Positions 8,779-17,450 of a stretch of DNA of 64,000 nucleotides are shown here, piece after piece. Below the pieces are notes generated by a model. That model did no database searches. It was given only the letters and a program-made list of their open reading frames with translations, and was not told the DNA's origin. The stretch is from DT-111 sp965263225 (GTDB lineage Bacteria; Bacteroidota; Bacteroidia; Chitinophagales; Saprospiraceae), in contig CBDHHG010000001.1 in NCBI GenBank assembly GCA_965263225.1, forward strand, positions 372,001 to 436,000, written 5' to 3'. The translations under genes were made by a program, and so were the position numbers. The stretch's first letter is position 1; the number at the start of each line of letters is the position of its first letter.

Positions 8779-10179
8779 ATGAAGAAGTTACCCGACTGTA
8801 TCAACCAACTAGCTATCCTAGTATTTTGCTTGCTAACTACGCAATTCAGTATTGCACAGACTATTGACAATACCTATCACACTGAGGTCATTCAACAATT
8901 AAACAAGCTGTTAGAAGCCAATTATGTTTTCAAGGATGTGGCAGAAAAAACCACCGCTCATTTGAGTAAACAACTCAAGGCTGGCGCTTTTAAATCCAAA
9001 ACAGATCTATCCAGTTTTGCTGAAGCATTGACCCAGGAAGTACAATCTATCAATAAAGATAAGCACATGCGTATTTGGCCTACGCCTCCCTACGAGGCTC
9101 CAGAAAACACGCCAGAACGCTTGGTAGAAGAACACCTAAATCGACTCGAACGGGGTCGGTCCATGGTGGGAGGATTCAAGGCAGCCAAAAAATTAGATGG
9201 CAACATAGGTTATTTTGACTTGCGAGGCTTTGCCCCAGTTTCGATTGGAGCGCCAGTTGCTGACCAATACATGAGGTTATTATCTACTTCTGATGCCATT
9301 ATAGTAGACCTTCGAAAGAATGGCGGTGGAAGTCCGGCCATGGTACAATACTTATGTAGCTATTTCTTCGACGAGCGGGTTCACCTCAATAGTCTCTATT
9401 GGCGCCAAGGAGATCGCACCGAGGAATTTTGGACCTTAGATCAGGTAGGCGGAAAGAAACTCCCTGATGTTCCATTATTCGTTCTCACTAGTTCACGAAC
9501 GTTTTCTGGTGCGGAGGAGTTTTCGTACAATATGCAAACACGGAAACGAGCCACGCTTGTCGGAGAAACCACCGGAGGTGGAGCCAATCCAGGAGGCGGC
9601 TTTAACATCAACAGTGATCTGACCGTTTTTATTCCTACGGGAGCCGCCGTTAATCCAGTCACGGGTACCAATTGGGAAGGCGTAGGAGTAGTTCCAGAGG
9701 TAAAAACGAAGGCAGAAGATGCTTTAGAAAAAGCTTTGGAACTTGCTAAAACTGAAGCTGAGCAGTATCGATCCAAAAGAAACAAGGCAGGAAAGACGAT
9801 TTTGTTAGGTTTGATAAAAATGCTTGACAAGGTGGATGCAAATACGAATCAAGATGCAATCGTAGCTCAAGTAAAAGCCTCTTACAAAGCTGATCTGGTC
9901 TCAGAAAATGACATTAATCAACTAGGCTATATCTACATGCAGGACTTTGATAATAGTTTTGCGGCTGAAGCTCTTTTTAAAAGCAATATCACTCTTTTTC
10001 CCGATTCGCCCAATGTATATGATAGTTATGCAGAAGCACTAATTAAGAATGGTAAATTAGAATTGGGCGTTAAGCATTACAAAAAAGCGGTAAAACTAGC
10101 AGAAGCGCATAAAGATCCAAACACTAATCTGTTCAAAGAAAATCTAGCCCGAGCAGAGCAAATGCTAAATAAGGGCTAG
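8779..10179 (+). CDS. S41 family C-terminal processing-like peptidase with TPR tail
   Basis: 466 residues from the ATG at 8779, which starts a good signal peptide ending near FSIAQT. A longer reading from the ATG at 8632 would translate the upstream palindromic repeat and is unlikely. The IRBP/tail-specific protease fold shows GYFDLRGF, DAIIVDLRKNGGG and the nucleophile Ser243 in SRTFSGAEEF, then GETTGGGANPGG. The last ~110 residues look like TPR helices. Likely a periplasmic or exported serine protease; the substrate is unknown. The promoter-proximal hairpin repeat may affect its expression. Confidence 0.88.
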   Translation: MKKLPDCINQLAILVFCLLTTQFSIAQTIDNTYHTEVIQQLNKLLEANYVFKDVAEKTTAHLSKQLKAGAFKSKTDLSSFAEALTQEVQSINKDKHMRIWPTPPYEAPENTPERLVEEHLNRLERGRSMVGGFKAAKKLDGNIGYFDLRGFAPVSIGAPVADQYMRLLSTSDAIIVDLRKNGGGSPAMVQYLCSYFFDERVHLNSLYWRQGDRTEEFWTLDQVGGKKLPDVPLFVLTSSRTFSGAEEFSYNMQTRKRATLVGETTGGGANPGGGFNINSDLTVFIPTGAAVNPVTGTNWEGVGVVPEVKTKAEDALEKALELAKTEAEQYRSKRNKAGKTILLGLIKMLDKVDANTNQDAIVAQVKASYKADLVSENDINQLGYIYMQDFDNSFAAEALFKSNITLFPDSPNVYDSYAEALIKNGKLELGVKHYKKAVKLAEAHKDPNTNLFKENLARAEQMLNKG

Positions 10180-10278
10180 TGCAAGGCCCGCGATTACTCA
10201 TGCCAGTGCTCCTACCTAAAACCTTAGTAGCGTAATGTAGGCCGTTAAGATTACAAGAAGTATTCCAATTAACATGAA

Positions 10279-10316
10279 AGAAGCCTGTCGAAAGATCATC
10301 GACAGGCTTCTCTTTT
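10279..10316. terminator. Bidirectional terminator between S41 gene and recA
   Basis: A perfect 12-base stem (10280-10291 with 10299-10310) has a 7-base loop. T-rich sequence follows on the plus side and an A-rich run precedes it, so it can serve both converging genes. Confidence 0.8.
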
Positions 10317-10368
10317 CATCATTTCAAAGTAAAACCTTATTGTAAATGCGTCTAACTTGTAAGTCTAC

Positions 10369-11439
10369 TTACTTAGATGCCATTTTAGCGGCTTCTTTCT
10401 TGGAAGGCTTTCCATTTTTCTCGGGCTCTGGCTCATCTTGGCCAGTAATCTTGGCTTTAATCTTACGCTCTATCTCCAAAGCCAATTCTGGATTATCCAG
10501 TAAGAACAATTTTGCCGCTTCTCTACCTTGAGCGATTTTCGCATCATTATAGGAGTACCAGGCTCCGCTCTTACCAATGATATCGTGATCTACGCCTAAA
10601 TCCACAATCTCGCCAGATTTGGAAATTCCCTCTCCGTAAACGATGTCAAACTCTGCAATACGGAATGGAGGAGCCAATTTATTCTTTTGAACTTTCACTT
10701 TTACGTGATTACCTACCACATTACCTTCCTTGTCTTTAATGGCAGCCCCTGTTTTACGAATATCCAAACGCATTGAAGCATAAAATTTCAAAGCATTCCC
10801 CCCCGTAGTTGTTTCGGGATTACCAAACATCACACCGATCTTCTCACGCAATTGGTTGATAAAAATACAGCAAGCTCCTGTTTTACCAATCGTGGCAGTC
10901 AACTTCCGCATAGCCTGAGACATCAATCGAGCTTGTAAGCCCATCTTTGAGTCTCCCATTTCACCTTCAATCTCACTTCTTGGCACCAAGGCTGCCACAG
11001 AATCCACAACTAGGATATCAATGGCACCTGAGCGGATTAGATTCTCCGCAATCTCCAATGCTTGTTCTCCATTATCTGGCTGAGAGATCAAAAGATTCTC
11101 TGTATCGACACCTAAGGCTTCGGCATAAAATCGGTCAAAGGCGTGTTCCGCATCCACAAAGGCTGCAATACCTCCTTGCTTCTGACACTCTGCAATCGCA
11201 TGAATGGCAAGCGTCGTTTTACCAGAAGATTCAGGCCCATAAATCTCAACAATCCGACCTTTAGGGAAACCATTAATCCCTAATGCGATATCAAGACTCA
11301 ATGAGCCAGTAGGAATCGTTTCAACCTGAATGACTTGCTTGTCTCCCAAGCGCATTACGGTACCCTTTCCGTAGGTTTTTTCCAAACGATCAACGGTAAG
11401 TTGAAGGGCTTTTAATTTAGCATCTTTATCATTTGACAT
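10369..11439 (-). CDS. recA: Recombinase RecA
   Basis: 356 residues, normal length. Walker A GPESSGKTT (68-76), Walker B region IDILVVDSVAALVP, the L2-region sequence FINQLREKIGVMFGNPETTTGGNALKF, and a charged Lys/Glu-rich tail. RecA forms ATP-dependent filaments on single-stranded DNA for homologous recombination and the SOS response. It stands alone on the minus strand with its own promoter and a shared terminator. Confidence 0.98.
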   Translation of the reverse strand: MSNDKDAKLKALQLTVDRLEKTYGKGTVMRLGDKQVIQVETIPTGSLSLDIALGINGFPKGRIVEIYGPESSGKTTLAIHAIAECQKQGGIAAFVDAEHAFDRFYAEALGVDTENLLISQPDNGEQALEIAENLIRSGAIDILVVDSVAALVPRSEIEGEMGDSKMGLQARLMSQAMRKLTATIGKTGACCIFINQLREKIGVMFGNPETTTGGNALKFYASMRLDIRKTGAAIKDKEGNVVGNHVKVKVQKNKLAPPFRIAEFDIVYGEGISKSGEIVDLGVDHDIIGKSGAWYSYNDAKIAQGREAAKLFLLDNPELALEIERKIKAKITGQDEPEPEKNGKPSKKEAAKMASK

Positions 11440-11555
11440 GGAGTGGAAATTTTCTCGTTAGGCAGGAGGGAAAAACAAATTAAGGGCCATGGCGTTTAAT
11501 CGACTATTGTTTGCTTTTTCACCCGCGCAAATCAACTTTTAGTTTTAAATCTACG

Positions 11556-11586
11556 CAAATATAAATTTTTTGTTGCTTTTCAGCAA
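11556..11586 (-). promoter_or_regulatory. recA promoter (Bacteroidetes type)
   Basis: On the minus strand TATATTTG (11556-11563) matches TAnnTTTG. A TTGC (11583-11586) lies 19 bases upstream, a good -33 partner. The predicted leader is about 110 bases. No SOS-box consensus can be recognised for this group. Confidence 0.6.
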
Positions 11587-11947
11587 GTGTATCAACAAAA
11601 AGTTTGCACTTTTTTTATTTCCTACTAAAAATTGTTTTAATAATTAAATGTAGTCTACTACCGGAAAGTAAACACCTTCAACTCATCTAGAAAACTGGAT
11701 TTCAATTATTTCACTCCAGATCCCCCTACAATAAAAGAAGCAAAAATGATCACGCAGCAAAGGGATGAGTCAATTACTTGGCGGTGTTCCTTCGCTTACC
11801 CAAAAATAAGATTTGTTTATCTATTGTCGCTATTTTTCCTACATCTACTTCTAGTTCCAAAGAAAATACGCTCAATTTTACCCCAACTTTTTCTTGACTA
11901 TCAATCATGTGGAGAACAGCTATCATTAACCAGTTTCCTACATCAGA
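11587..11947. other. Spacer upstream of recA
   Basis: AT-rich sequence with no supportable gene. A 70-codon open frame at 11746-11958 runs into the terminator hairpin and has no family signal. Confidence 0.45.
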
Positions 11948-11983
11948 GAAGCCCTTAGCACATTCGCACTAAGGGCTTCTTTA
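11948..11983. terminator. Hairpin terminator downstream of small conserved gene
   Basis: A perfect 11-base stem (11948-11958 with 11969-11979) with a 10-base loop. A short T run follows on the plus strand. It lies 19 bases past the stop codon of the minus-strand gene at 12002, which it may also terminate. Confidence 0.6.
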
Positions 11984-12001
11984 AGCTGATTCAGTATTGT
12001 A

Positions 12002-12241
12002 TTATTTACAGCAACTCTCTTGTGCTGTCATTTCGCTATAACGCAAAATGCTTTGGATGCTACTACCTTTAGCACTAAAAGTAACCTTAGGTAATTGCTG
12101 ATAAGCACTATTGAGCGCTTTGAATTCCTGACGCAATGCCGCATCTTGCTGCAACTCTTCGCGAATCGCTAAAGTTTCTGATGCAGAGGTCTCGTGATAC
12201 AAGAACTGAATAAGTCGATTAGGTGTAAAGTTTTTCTTCAT
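12002..12241 (-). CDS. Small conserved Bacteroidetes protein of unknown function
   Basis: 79 residues, soluble, with no signal peptide. The pattern FTPNRLIQFLYHETSASET, then AIREELQQDAALRQEF and QLPKVTFS, and an ending with two cysteines, is familiar from other Bacteroidetes genomes but has no known function. The first half resembles the short helical start of anti-sigma factors, which is only a suggestion. AATTACACCA lies upstream of its start, a half of the palindrome found before polA. Confidence 0.7.
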   Translation of the reverse strand: MKKNFTPNRLIQFLYHETSASETLAIREELQQDAALRQEFKALNSAYQQLPKVTFSAKGSSIQSILRYSEMTAQESCCK

Positions 12242-12633
12242 AAAGAACTTTTAGTTGTGTAGATAAATTACACCAATAAAACAACTATCTCATTGAAAAT
12301 ATTGCGTGCAGATTGATTTTTTTCTTATTCATCAAATAAAGTTTGGATAAACCGATAGAGTACCATCTTTTACTCTCCCTTATTTTCTTTGACAAACATT
12401 TATTGTTCACTTTTCTATCTGTTGCTCTCGAATAAAGAGCTTCATGGCACGAACTATACGGAAAATTATCACTCAAAGTAAGTGGGATGGGAATGGCTCG
12501 GAGGAGAGGAAGTCACAGAAGTCATGAATAATTCAGAATAGCAGATTGCTTGGGCAGGGGAGATTTTCAGGAAGGACTAAACAGGCCAGTAGAACAATAG
12601 TCCTGTTCTACTGGCTAATTCTCGACTGCTAGG
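12242..12633. other. Spacer between two minus-strand genes
   Basis: No supportable gene. A 63-codon open frame at 12285-12476 on the minus strand lacks a protein-like composition. No strong hairpin was seen. Confidence 0.45.
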
Positions 12634-13065
12634 CTAGCTCTTGACTTTATACCAGGTTTGTGTTCGATATAATCCACTCCAATGTTTTCCTCTCACCTTC
12701 AATACCTCTTTCTTCCCGTCTTCAAACCAGATACTGCAACCGTAATCATTACCTGATTCTGGATCCAGGATGGAACCACCTTTCCAAAAGTCTTTATGCG
12801 GTTTCATGTTTTCAATAATCACCAACCCGAGAACAGGCTGATTCTTTTTGTCTCCTTTACATTTATCGCACAGCGTTCCGGGATCTGCTTGCAGCAATTT
12901 GGTGATCTTGCCAAAGTATTTGCCCCCTTCTTCATAAATTTCGACATATGATCTGGCTTCTCCAGAATTATCATCAATCGTTTTCCACGTGCCAGCAGGT
13001 CCCTGCGCAGCTAAATAGGCACCAAATCCTAAAAACAAGATGGCGCTAAAACAAATTTTCTTCAT
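12634..13065 (-). CDS. DUF2147 domain exported protein
   Basis: 143 residues with a signal peptide ending near AYLAAQG. The body fits DUF2147: GTWKTIDDNSGEARSYVEIYE, then GKYFGKITKL, a CDKC pair, LGLVIIENMK, and GGSILDPESGNDY, KEVLKVRGK and an aromatic end. This family forms a small beta-barrel, probably periplasmic, of unknown function. It appears to be a single-gene unit. Confidence 0.88.
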   Translation of the reverse strand: MKKICFSAILFLGFGAYLAAQGPAGTWKTIDDNSGEARSYVEIYEEGGKYFGKITKLLQADPGTLCDKCKGDKKNQPVLGLVIIENMKPHKDFWKGGSILDPESGNDYGCSIWFEDGKKEVLKVRGKHWSGLYRTQTWYKVKS

Positions 13066-13239
13066 TATACAAGGAGTTTAAGTTACGGATAAAAAAACAG
13101 GAATAGGCATCGGATACATGCTGTGGCTTCAGTTAGCTCGAAGCACGCCAATGATCTGCTTTGTCCTGCATTCAAGTAACGATCCTGAAAATCAAATTGT
13201 TGTTAATTATTCGCCAAACTTAGCAAGAGGTCCTCCCTG

Positions 13240-13566
13240 CTAATAACCATCCAACTCTTCCGGATGCCAAAACAATTTTTTAAAATCTTGTACTTTATCG
13301 TTTTCCACTTTCACTCCTTCCTGCTCTAAGAGATCCTGCATCATCGTAGGAGTCGGGAAGTGATTTCGTCCGGATAATTCTCCTTTCCGATTCACGACTC
13401 GATGCGCAGGTACACCATGCCCGCTACAATTGTTAAGGGCCCACCCTACCATCCGAGCAGAGCCCAGCGCCAGGTAATCTGCTATTGCACCATAAGTGCT
13501 TATCCGACCAGAGGGTATTTGCCGAGTTACCTCAAAGACCATCTCATAATAATTGGGTAGTGCCAT
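13240..13566 (-). CDS. Alkyltransferase-like (ATL) protein, MGMT family without the active cysteine
   Basis: 108 residues, the length of a lone MGMT DNA-binding domain. It has the helix-turn-helix QIPSGRISTYGAIADYL, GSARMVGWALNNC, and the active-site motif as PAHRV instead of PCHRV. Without the cysteine it cannot accept an alkyl group. ATL proteins bind O6-alkylguanine and hand the lesion to nucleotide excision repair. Family ATLs often carry Trp at this site; Ala is an alternative. It is divergent from the TrpF-like gene, 60 bases away. Confidence 0.87.
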   Translation of the reverse strand: MALPNYYEMVFEVTRQIPSGRISTYGAIADYLALGSARMVGWALNNCSGHGVPAHRVVNRKGELSGRNHFPTPTMMQDLLEQEGVKVENDKVQDFKKLFWHPEELDGY

Positions 13567-13614
13567 GCTGATATTTCATTTTTTAATCCCACACCTAAAT
13601 TTAAAGGCATTGCT

Positions 13615-13622
13615 TACTTTTG
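13615..13622 (+). promoter_or_regulatory. Candidate -7 box directly before TrpF-like gene
   Basis: TACTTTTG fits TAnnTTTG and ends four bases before the ATG at 13627. If used, the transcript would be leaderless or nearly so. No -33 box is evident. Confidence 0.35.
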
Positions 13623-13626
13623 CTGT

Positions 13627-14277
13627 ATGCTAACAACTAGAGTAAAGGCCAGTTCGATCACCAACCTCACCGATGCCCGTTATTTTGCGGCCTGGGAGGT
13701 CGAGTGGCTAGGATTTAACCTTAATATTGGTTCCGCAGATTATATCGAACCACACCTCGTCAAAGCTATTAAAGAGTGGGTAGATGGCGTAAAAATAATC
13801 GGAGAATTTGATCTTGCTTCCGCTGACCATATCAATGATATGGTACAAGCATTGGGTCTGGATGGAGCGCAATTGGGCATGTTCACCTCTCTAGAAACCT
13901 ATCAGGAGTTGGAGTATGCCACTACCCTTTTCAAGGAAATCGTAGTCGAAAAAGGAACAACAGCCTCAAGTATACGGGAGCACATGACTGCTTTTGCTCC
14001 TTACGTGAAAGCATTTGTCCTGAACCTCGAAAAAAATCGCATCAGCCGTTCGGATATAGAAGCAGGGGTAGGCCTAAGCAAAGAAGAACTCAAGCTTTTA
14101 TGCAAAAGCTTTCCGGTACTAATCAGTATGTCCCTAGCAGCAGATGAACTCGCTGATTTGATGACTGAACTTAGTCCGTTAGGATTGAGTGTAAAAGGTG
14201 GGGCAGAGGAGAAGGTGGGATATAAGTCCTTCGAGGAATTAGATGACTTATTTGAGCTTCTGGAAGTCGAATCCTAA
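13627..14277 (+). CDS. TrpF-like (phosphoribosylanthranilate isomerase fold) barrel, catalytic residues lost
   Basis: 216 residues. The start TTRVKASSITNLTDARYFAAWEVEWLGFNLN tracks the TrpF opening (K-I-C-G-I-T, D-A, G-x-x-L-G-F), and LDGAQLG matches the LDxVQLHG strand. The catalytic cysteine of the KxCG motif is Ser9, and the Asp expected in the L-L-D strand reads LN in AFVLNLEKN. Isomerase activity is therefore doubtful, and no trp genes are nearby. It could be a TIM barrel recruited to another role. Confidence 0.65.
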   Translation: MLTTRVKASSITNLTDARYFAAWEVEWLGFNLNIGSADYIEPHLVKAIKEWVDGVKIIGEFDLASADHINDMVQALGLDGAQLGMFTSLETYQELEYATTLFKEIVVEKGTTASSIREHMTAFAPYVKAFVLNLEKNRISRSDIEAGVGLSKEELKLLCKSFPVLISMSLAADELADLMTELSPLGLSVKGGAEEKVGYKSFEELDDLFELLEVES

Positions 14278-14291
14278 TTCCATAGTAGAAA

Positions 14292-14335
14292 GACGAGCTT
14301 GAGCGACGTGGATTCATGGCCCAAGCTCATCCTTT
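14292..14335. terminator. Hairpin between converging genes
   Basis: A 10-base stem with one mismatch (14292-14301 with 14322-14331) has a 20-base loop and lies between the TrpF-like gene and the permease gene. T runs are short on both sides, so termination is only likely. Confidence 0.4.
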
Positions 14336-14378
14336 ACGATTATCGAGGAAGTCAATTTATCCGACTTCCCCTACAGTA

Positions 14379-16781
14379 CTATTCATAACGCAGCGCTTCT
14401 ACCGGATTACCTCGCGCCGCCTTTAGTGCATGATAACTGGTGGTCAATAAGGTGACTAGAGCGACCAATACAAAGGCTAAGCCATACAGCCAAAAATTCA
14501 TATGGGTATGATAGCTAAAAGTCCCCAACCATTGGTTCATGAAATAAAAAGCAGCAATGAAAGCCGGAATGGTAGCAATAGCTACTAAGATCACGAAATT
14601 GCGTGTGAGTAAATAAACTATATCGCCCGTTTTTGCGCCCAATATACGCCTAACGCCAATCTCCTTGGTCTTCTGTTCAGCAGTGAAAGATGCCAACCCT
14701 AAGAGGCCCAGGCAAGCCACTAGTATCATGAGTATGCTGAAAAGGGAAAATATACGCGCCCGCACCTGATCGGCCTCATACAACTCCATAAAAGCTGCAT
14801 CCACGAAGTCAAATTCAAAGGGTGTATTTGGGAAGACTTCCCGCCATTGATCATTCACAAAACCAATGGTGGCTCGCAAAGACTCCGAATCCTGTGGTGC
14901 CAAACGAACGTGTACCTCCTGGTTATTGAACCGTGGTCGAAATAGCAAGGCTTCGATCGGATCATACAATGATCTTTGATGAAAATCTTTGACCACACCA
15001 ATTACTTTGGCCATCGGTAAGGTATCAACGGGACCAAATTGGACTCGTCGACCAATCGGATCATCCCACCCCATGCGTTCTACCATGGATTCATTTACGA
15101 TCACAGACAAGGTACTATCAGCCCCAAATTCTCCACTGTAATCCCGCCCAGCTACAAACTCAATATCCATAGTCGAAAAGAAATCGAAATCCACCGCATA
15201 ATTATCTATTCCATATTGCTCCATCACTCCTTCTCCGTTTTCCATATTCATCAGTTGCTTTCCCGTTCCTTCTCCCAGTGTAGCAGAGGCGGTGGCTGTC
15301 TTAAGGACCTTGGGGTTCTGCAATAGTCGTTCCTGAATCACCGGATATTTCTCCCTGGCGGCTCGCCCTTGTAGATTAAAAGTCAGGACATGCTCCTTAT
15401 CAAAGCCCAAGTCTTTATTTCGTAAATAACTCATTTGGTCGTAGATGACTCCAGTTCCAACTATCATAAAAAGAGTTACTGCAAACTGGACAGAAACCAG
15501 AACTTTCCTCAAGACAGGATTGCCTGACCCTCGACTTAGTTGCCCCTTCAATACTGTAATAGGCTGAAAAGCCGATAAGTAAAAAGCCGGATAACTACCC
15601 GCCAGAATCCCCGTCAAACCAAGCAAGCCTAAAGCACCTAAAAGAACCGGCTTAGACCATAGCAATGATCGATTCAGGTTCAAGTTGAAAGTATTGTTAA
15701 ATAGGGGCAAGACGATGAGCACTAGCAGAAAACTAAGAACAATAGCTACTAAGGTGAATAGTAAGGACTCAACCATAAATTGCCAGATCAACTGCTTTCT
15801 TTCGGATCCCAGCACCTTTCTCACACCAACTTCCATCGCGCGCTTGGTCGCTCGTGCAGTCGAAAGGTTCATATAGTTGATGCAAGCCAATAAAATCATA
15901 AACAAGGCCACTGCTCCAAAAATGTACAAAAAGCTAACCTCCCCTAGCGGCTCTGGCTCTCCTTCAAAATCAGACTTCAAATGAATATCGGTAAGTGGAA
16001 TCAATTCATATTTTACTTTGATATTGAATTCATCAAAGATGACCGCCACATAATTCTTAACTACTTCGGGGAGTTTAGCAGCAAAGTTATCCGGGACAGT
16101 ACCTTCCTTCAGTAGCACATAAGTATATAAACTAAAGCCTCCCCAGGCTCCCGCTGTAGGATTTCCCAACCCGGGGACGGTATTGCTCGATATTAATGCA
16201 TTGGCAATTAAATGGGAGTGCTGCGGCATATCCCGATACACACCAGTCACATTGTATTTTCGCCCACTGGGCGTAATAAGGATTTCACCGATGGGATTGT
16301 TATTCCCGAATATACGATCGGCAACCGATTCACTTAAGGCGATAGAATTCGGCTCAATTAAAGCCTTGGAGCCATCGCCAATGACAAAATCAAAGCTAAA
16401 GATGTCCATTACGGTAGAATCTACCAGAAATACCTTCTCTTCAAAAAAGAAGTTGTCCTTGTATTGCAGATTAGTCCTCCCATTGGGTATAAATCTTACA
16501 TATTGTTCTACCTCCGGGTAATCCTCTTTCAACTGCATAGCCAGCGGAGATTGCGTTACCGCCCACTTAAAAGCGTTGTCTGGTTCTGTAATATCTGATG
16601 ATATCCGGAAAATGCGGTCGGCCTTCTCATGGTAGGTATCAAATCGGCTCTCCTCAGTGATAAATAGTAAAATCAATAAGGCTGCGGCAATTCCTAAGGT
16701 GAGGCCGGCAATATTGAGCAAAGTGTAAATGGGTTGTCTGCGAAAATTGCGCAGAGCAATAGTCAGGTAATTACTTAACAT
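14379..16781 (-). CDS. MacB/FtsX-type ABC transporter permease
   Basis: 800 residues in two similar halves. Each half has an N-terminal membrane helix, a periplasmic MacB-like domain and an FtsX block of three membrane helices. The first half opens LTIALRNFRRQPIYTLLNIAGLTLG; the first FtsX block has ATKRAMEVGVRKVLGS, the second EQKTKEIGVRRILGA. Such double permeases are common in Bacteroidetes and work with a separately encoded ATPase, which is not in this window. The role could be efflux or lipoprotein/cell-wall signalling and cannot be told. Confidence 0.93.
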   Translation of the reverse strand: MLSNYLTIALRNFRRQPIYTLLNIAGLTLGIAAALLILLFITEESRFDTYHEKADRIFRISSDITEPDNAFKWAVTQSPLAMQLKEDYPEVEQYVRFIPNGRTNLQYKDNFFFEEKVFLVDSTVMDIFSFDFVIGDGSKALIEPNSIALSESVADRIFGNNNPIGEILITPSGRKYNVTGVYRDMPQHSHLIANALISSNTVPGLGNPTAGAWGGFSLYTYVLLKEGTVPDNFAAKLPEVVKNYVAVIFDEFNIKVKYELIPLTDIHLKSDFEGEPEPLGEVSFLYIFGAVALFMILLACINYMNLSTARATKRAMEVGVRKVLGSERKQLIWQFMVESLLFTLVAIVLSFLLVLIVLPLFNNTFNLNLNRSLLWSKPVLLGALGLLGLTGILAGSYPAFYLSAFQPITVLKGQLSRGSGNPVLRKVLVSVQFAVTLFMIVGTGVIYDQMSYLRNKDLGFDKEHVLTFNLQGRAAREKYPVIQERLLQNPKVLKTATASATLGEGTGKQLMNMENGEGVMEQYGIDNYAVDFDFFSTMDIEFVAGRDYSGEFGADSTLSVIVNESMVERMGWDDPIGRRVQFGPVDTLPMAKVIGVVKDFHQRSLYDPIEALLFRPRFNNQEVHVRLAPQDSESLRATIGFVNDQWREVFPNTPFEFDFVDAAFMELYEADQVRARIFSLFSILMILVACLGLLGLASFTAEQKTKEIGVRRILGAKTGDIVYLLTRNFVILVAIATIPAFIAAFYFMNQWLGTFSYHTHMNFWLYGLAFVLVALVTLLTTSYHALKAARGNPVEALRYE

Positions 16782-17450
16782 GTCGGATGTTTTTTAGGTG
16801 ATGTTGTCTACTAAGGAATTAGAACACTAAAAATGTTCAGACTACTTACTCCTCAACTACACGTACTAAAGGCTTAACTAGTTGAAAGACGGCCTTTTCA
16901 TTCATATAGTTGCAGCAAACAACCATAAATTACGAAAGCCTTCGTATTTAATGTATTAATATCCTGCTAAAACCCCAAAAGACCAGGTCAAAATAACAAA
17001 GTGTTAAGAAAATCTTAAAATAGACGCATTGGAAAAATTTACCTTATATAAATAGCTTTAATATAACAGCAATACCCCCAGATTGCTTCCATAGTCACTG
17101 CTTTACGGCTAAACTTGTTTAACTACATCCACGTGATATTTCACCATTTGCTTGGTTCCATTTCTCGATGGAATATTACCGGATGGCTAGTACCAACTCC
17201 ATAGCTTAATCGTACAAGCGAACCCCCAATCCAAAATAAACTTCAATTATCCCTGCACATATCAGAATCAGGTCAATTCATGGGAATTGGCATGTCAAAC
17301 TAATGTCTGGTCTAAACCATACACTATTGCGTACAATGTCTGCCTATCTAGTGTACCTATAGTCTAAAGTTTACATCACATTGGCTTCTTCATGCCTCCA
17401 CTGACCATGGTAGGCCTATGGATTATTTAATGTTTTAAGACCGAAAACCG
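16782..17450. other. Divergent intergenic region
   Basis: 669 bases between the permease and the T9SS surface-protein genes, which diverge. I see no gene, no strong hairpin and no clear TAnnTTTG box; both promoters must lie here. Confidence 0.5.

Noticed and set aside
11746..11958. 70-codon plus-strand frame
   Set aside because: Runs into a terminator hairpin and has no protein-like pattern.
12285..12476. 63-codon minus-strand frame
   Set aside because: Low-complexity composition, no start context, no family pattern.
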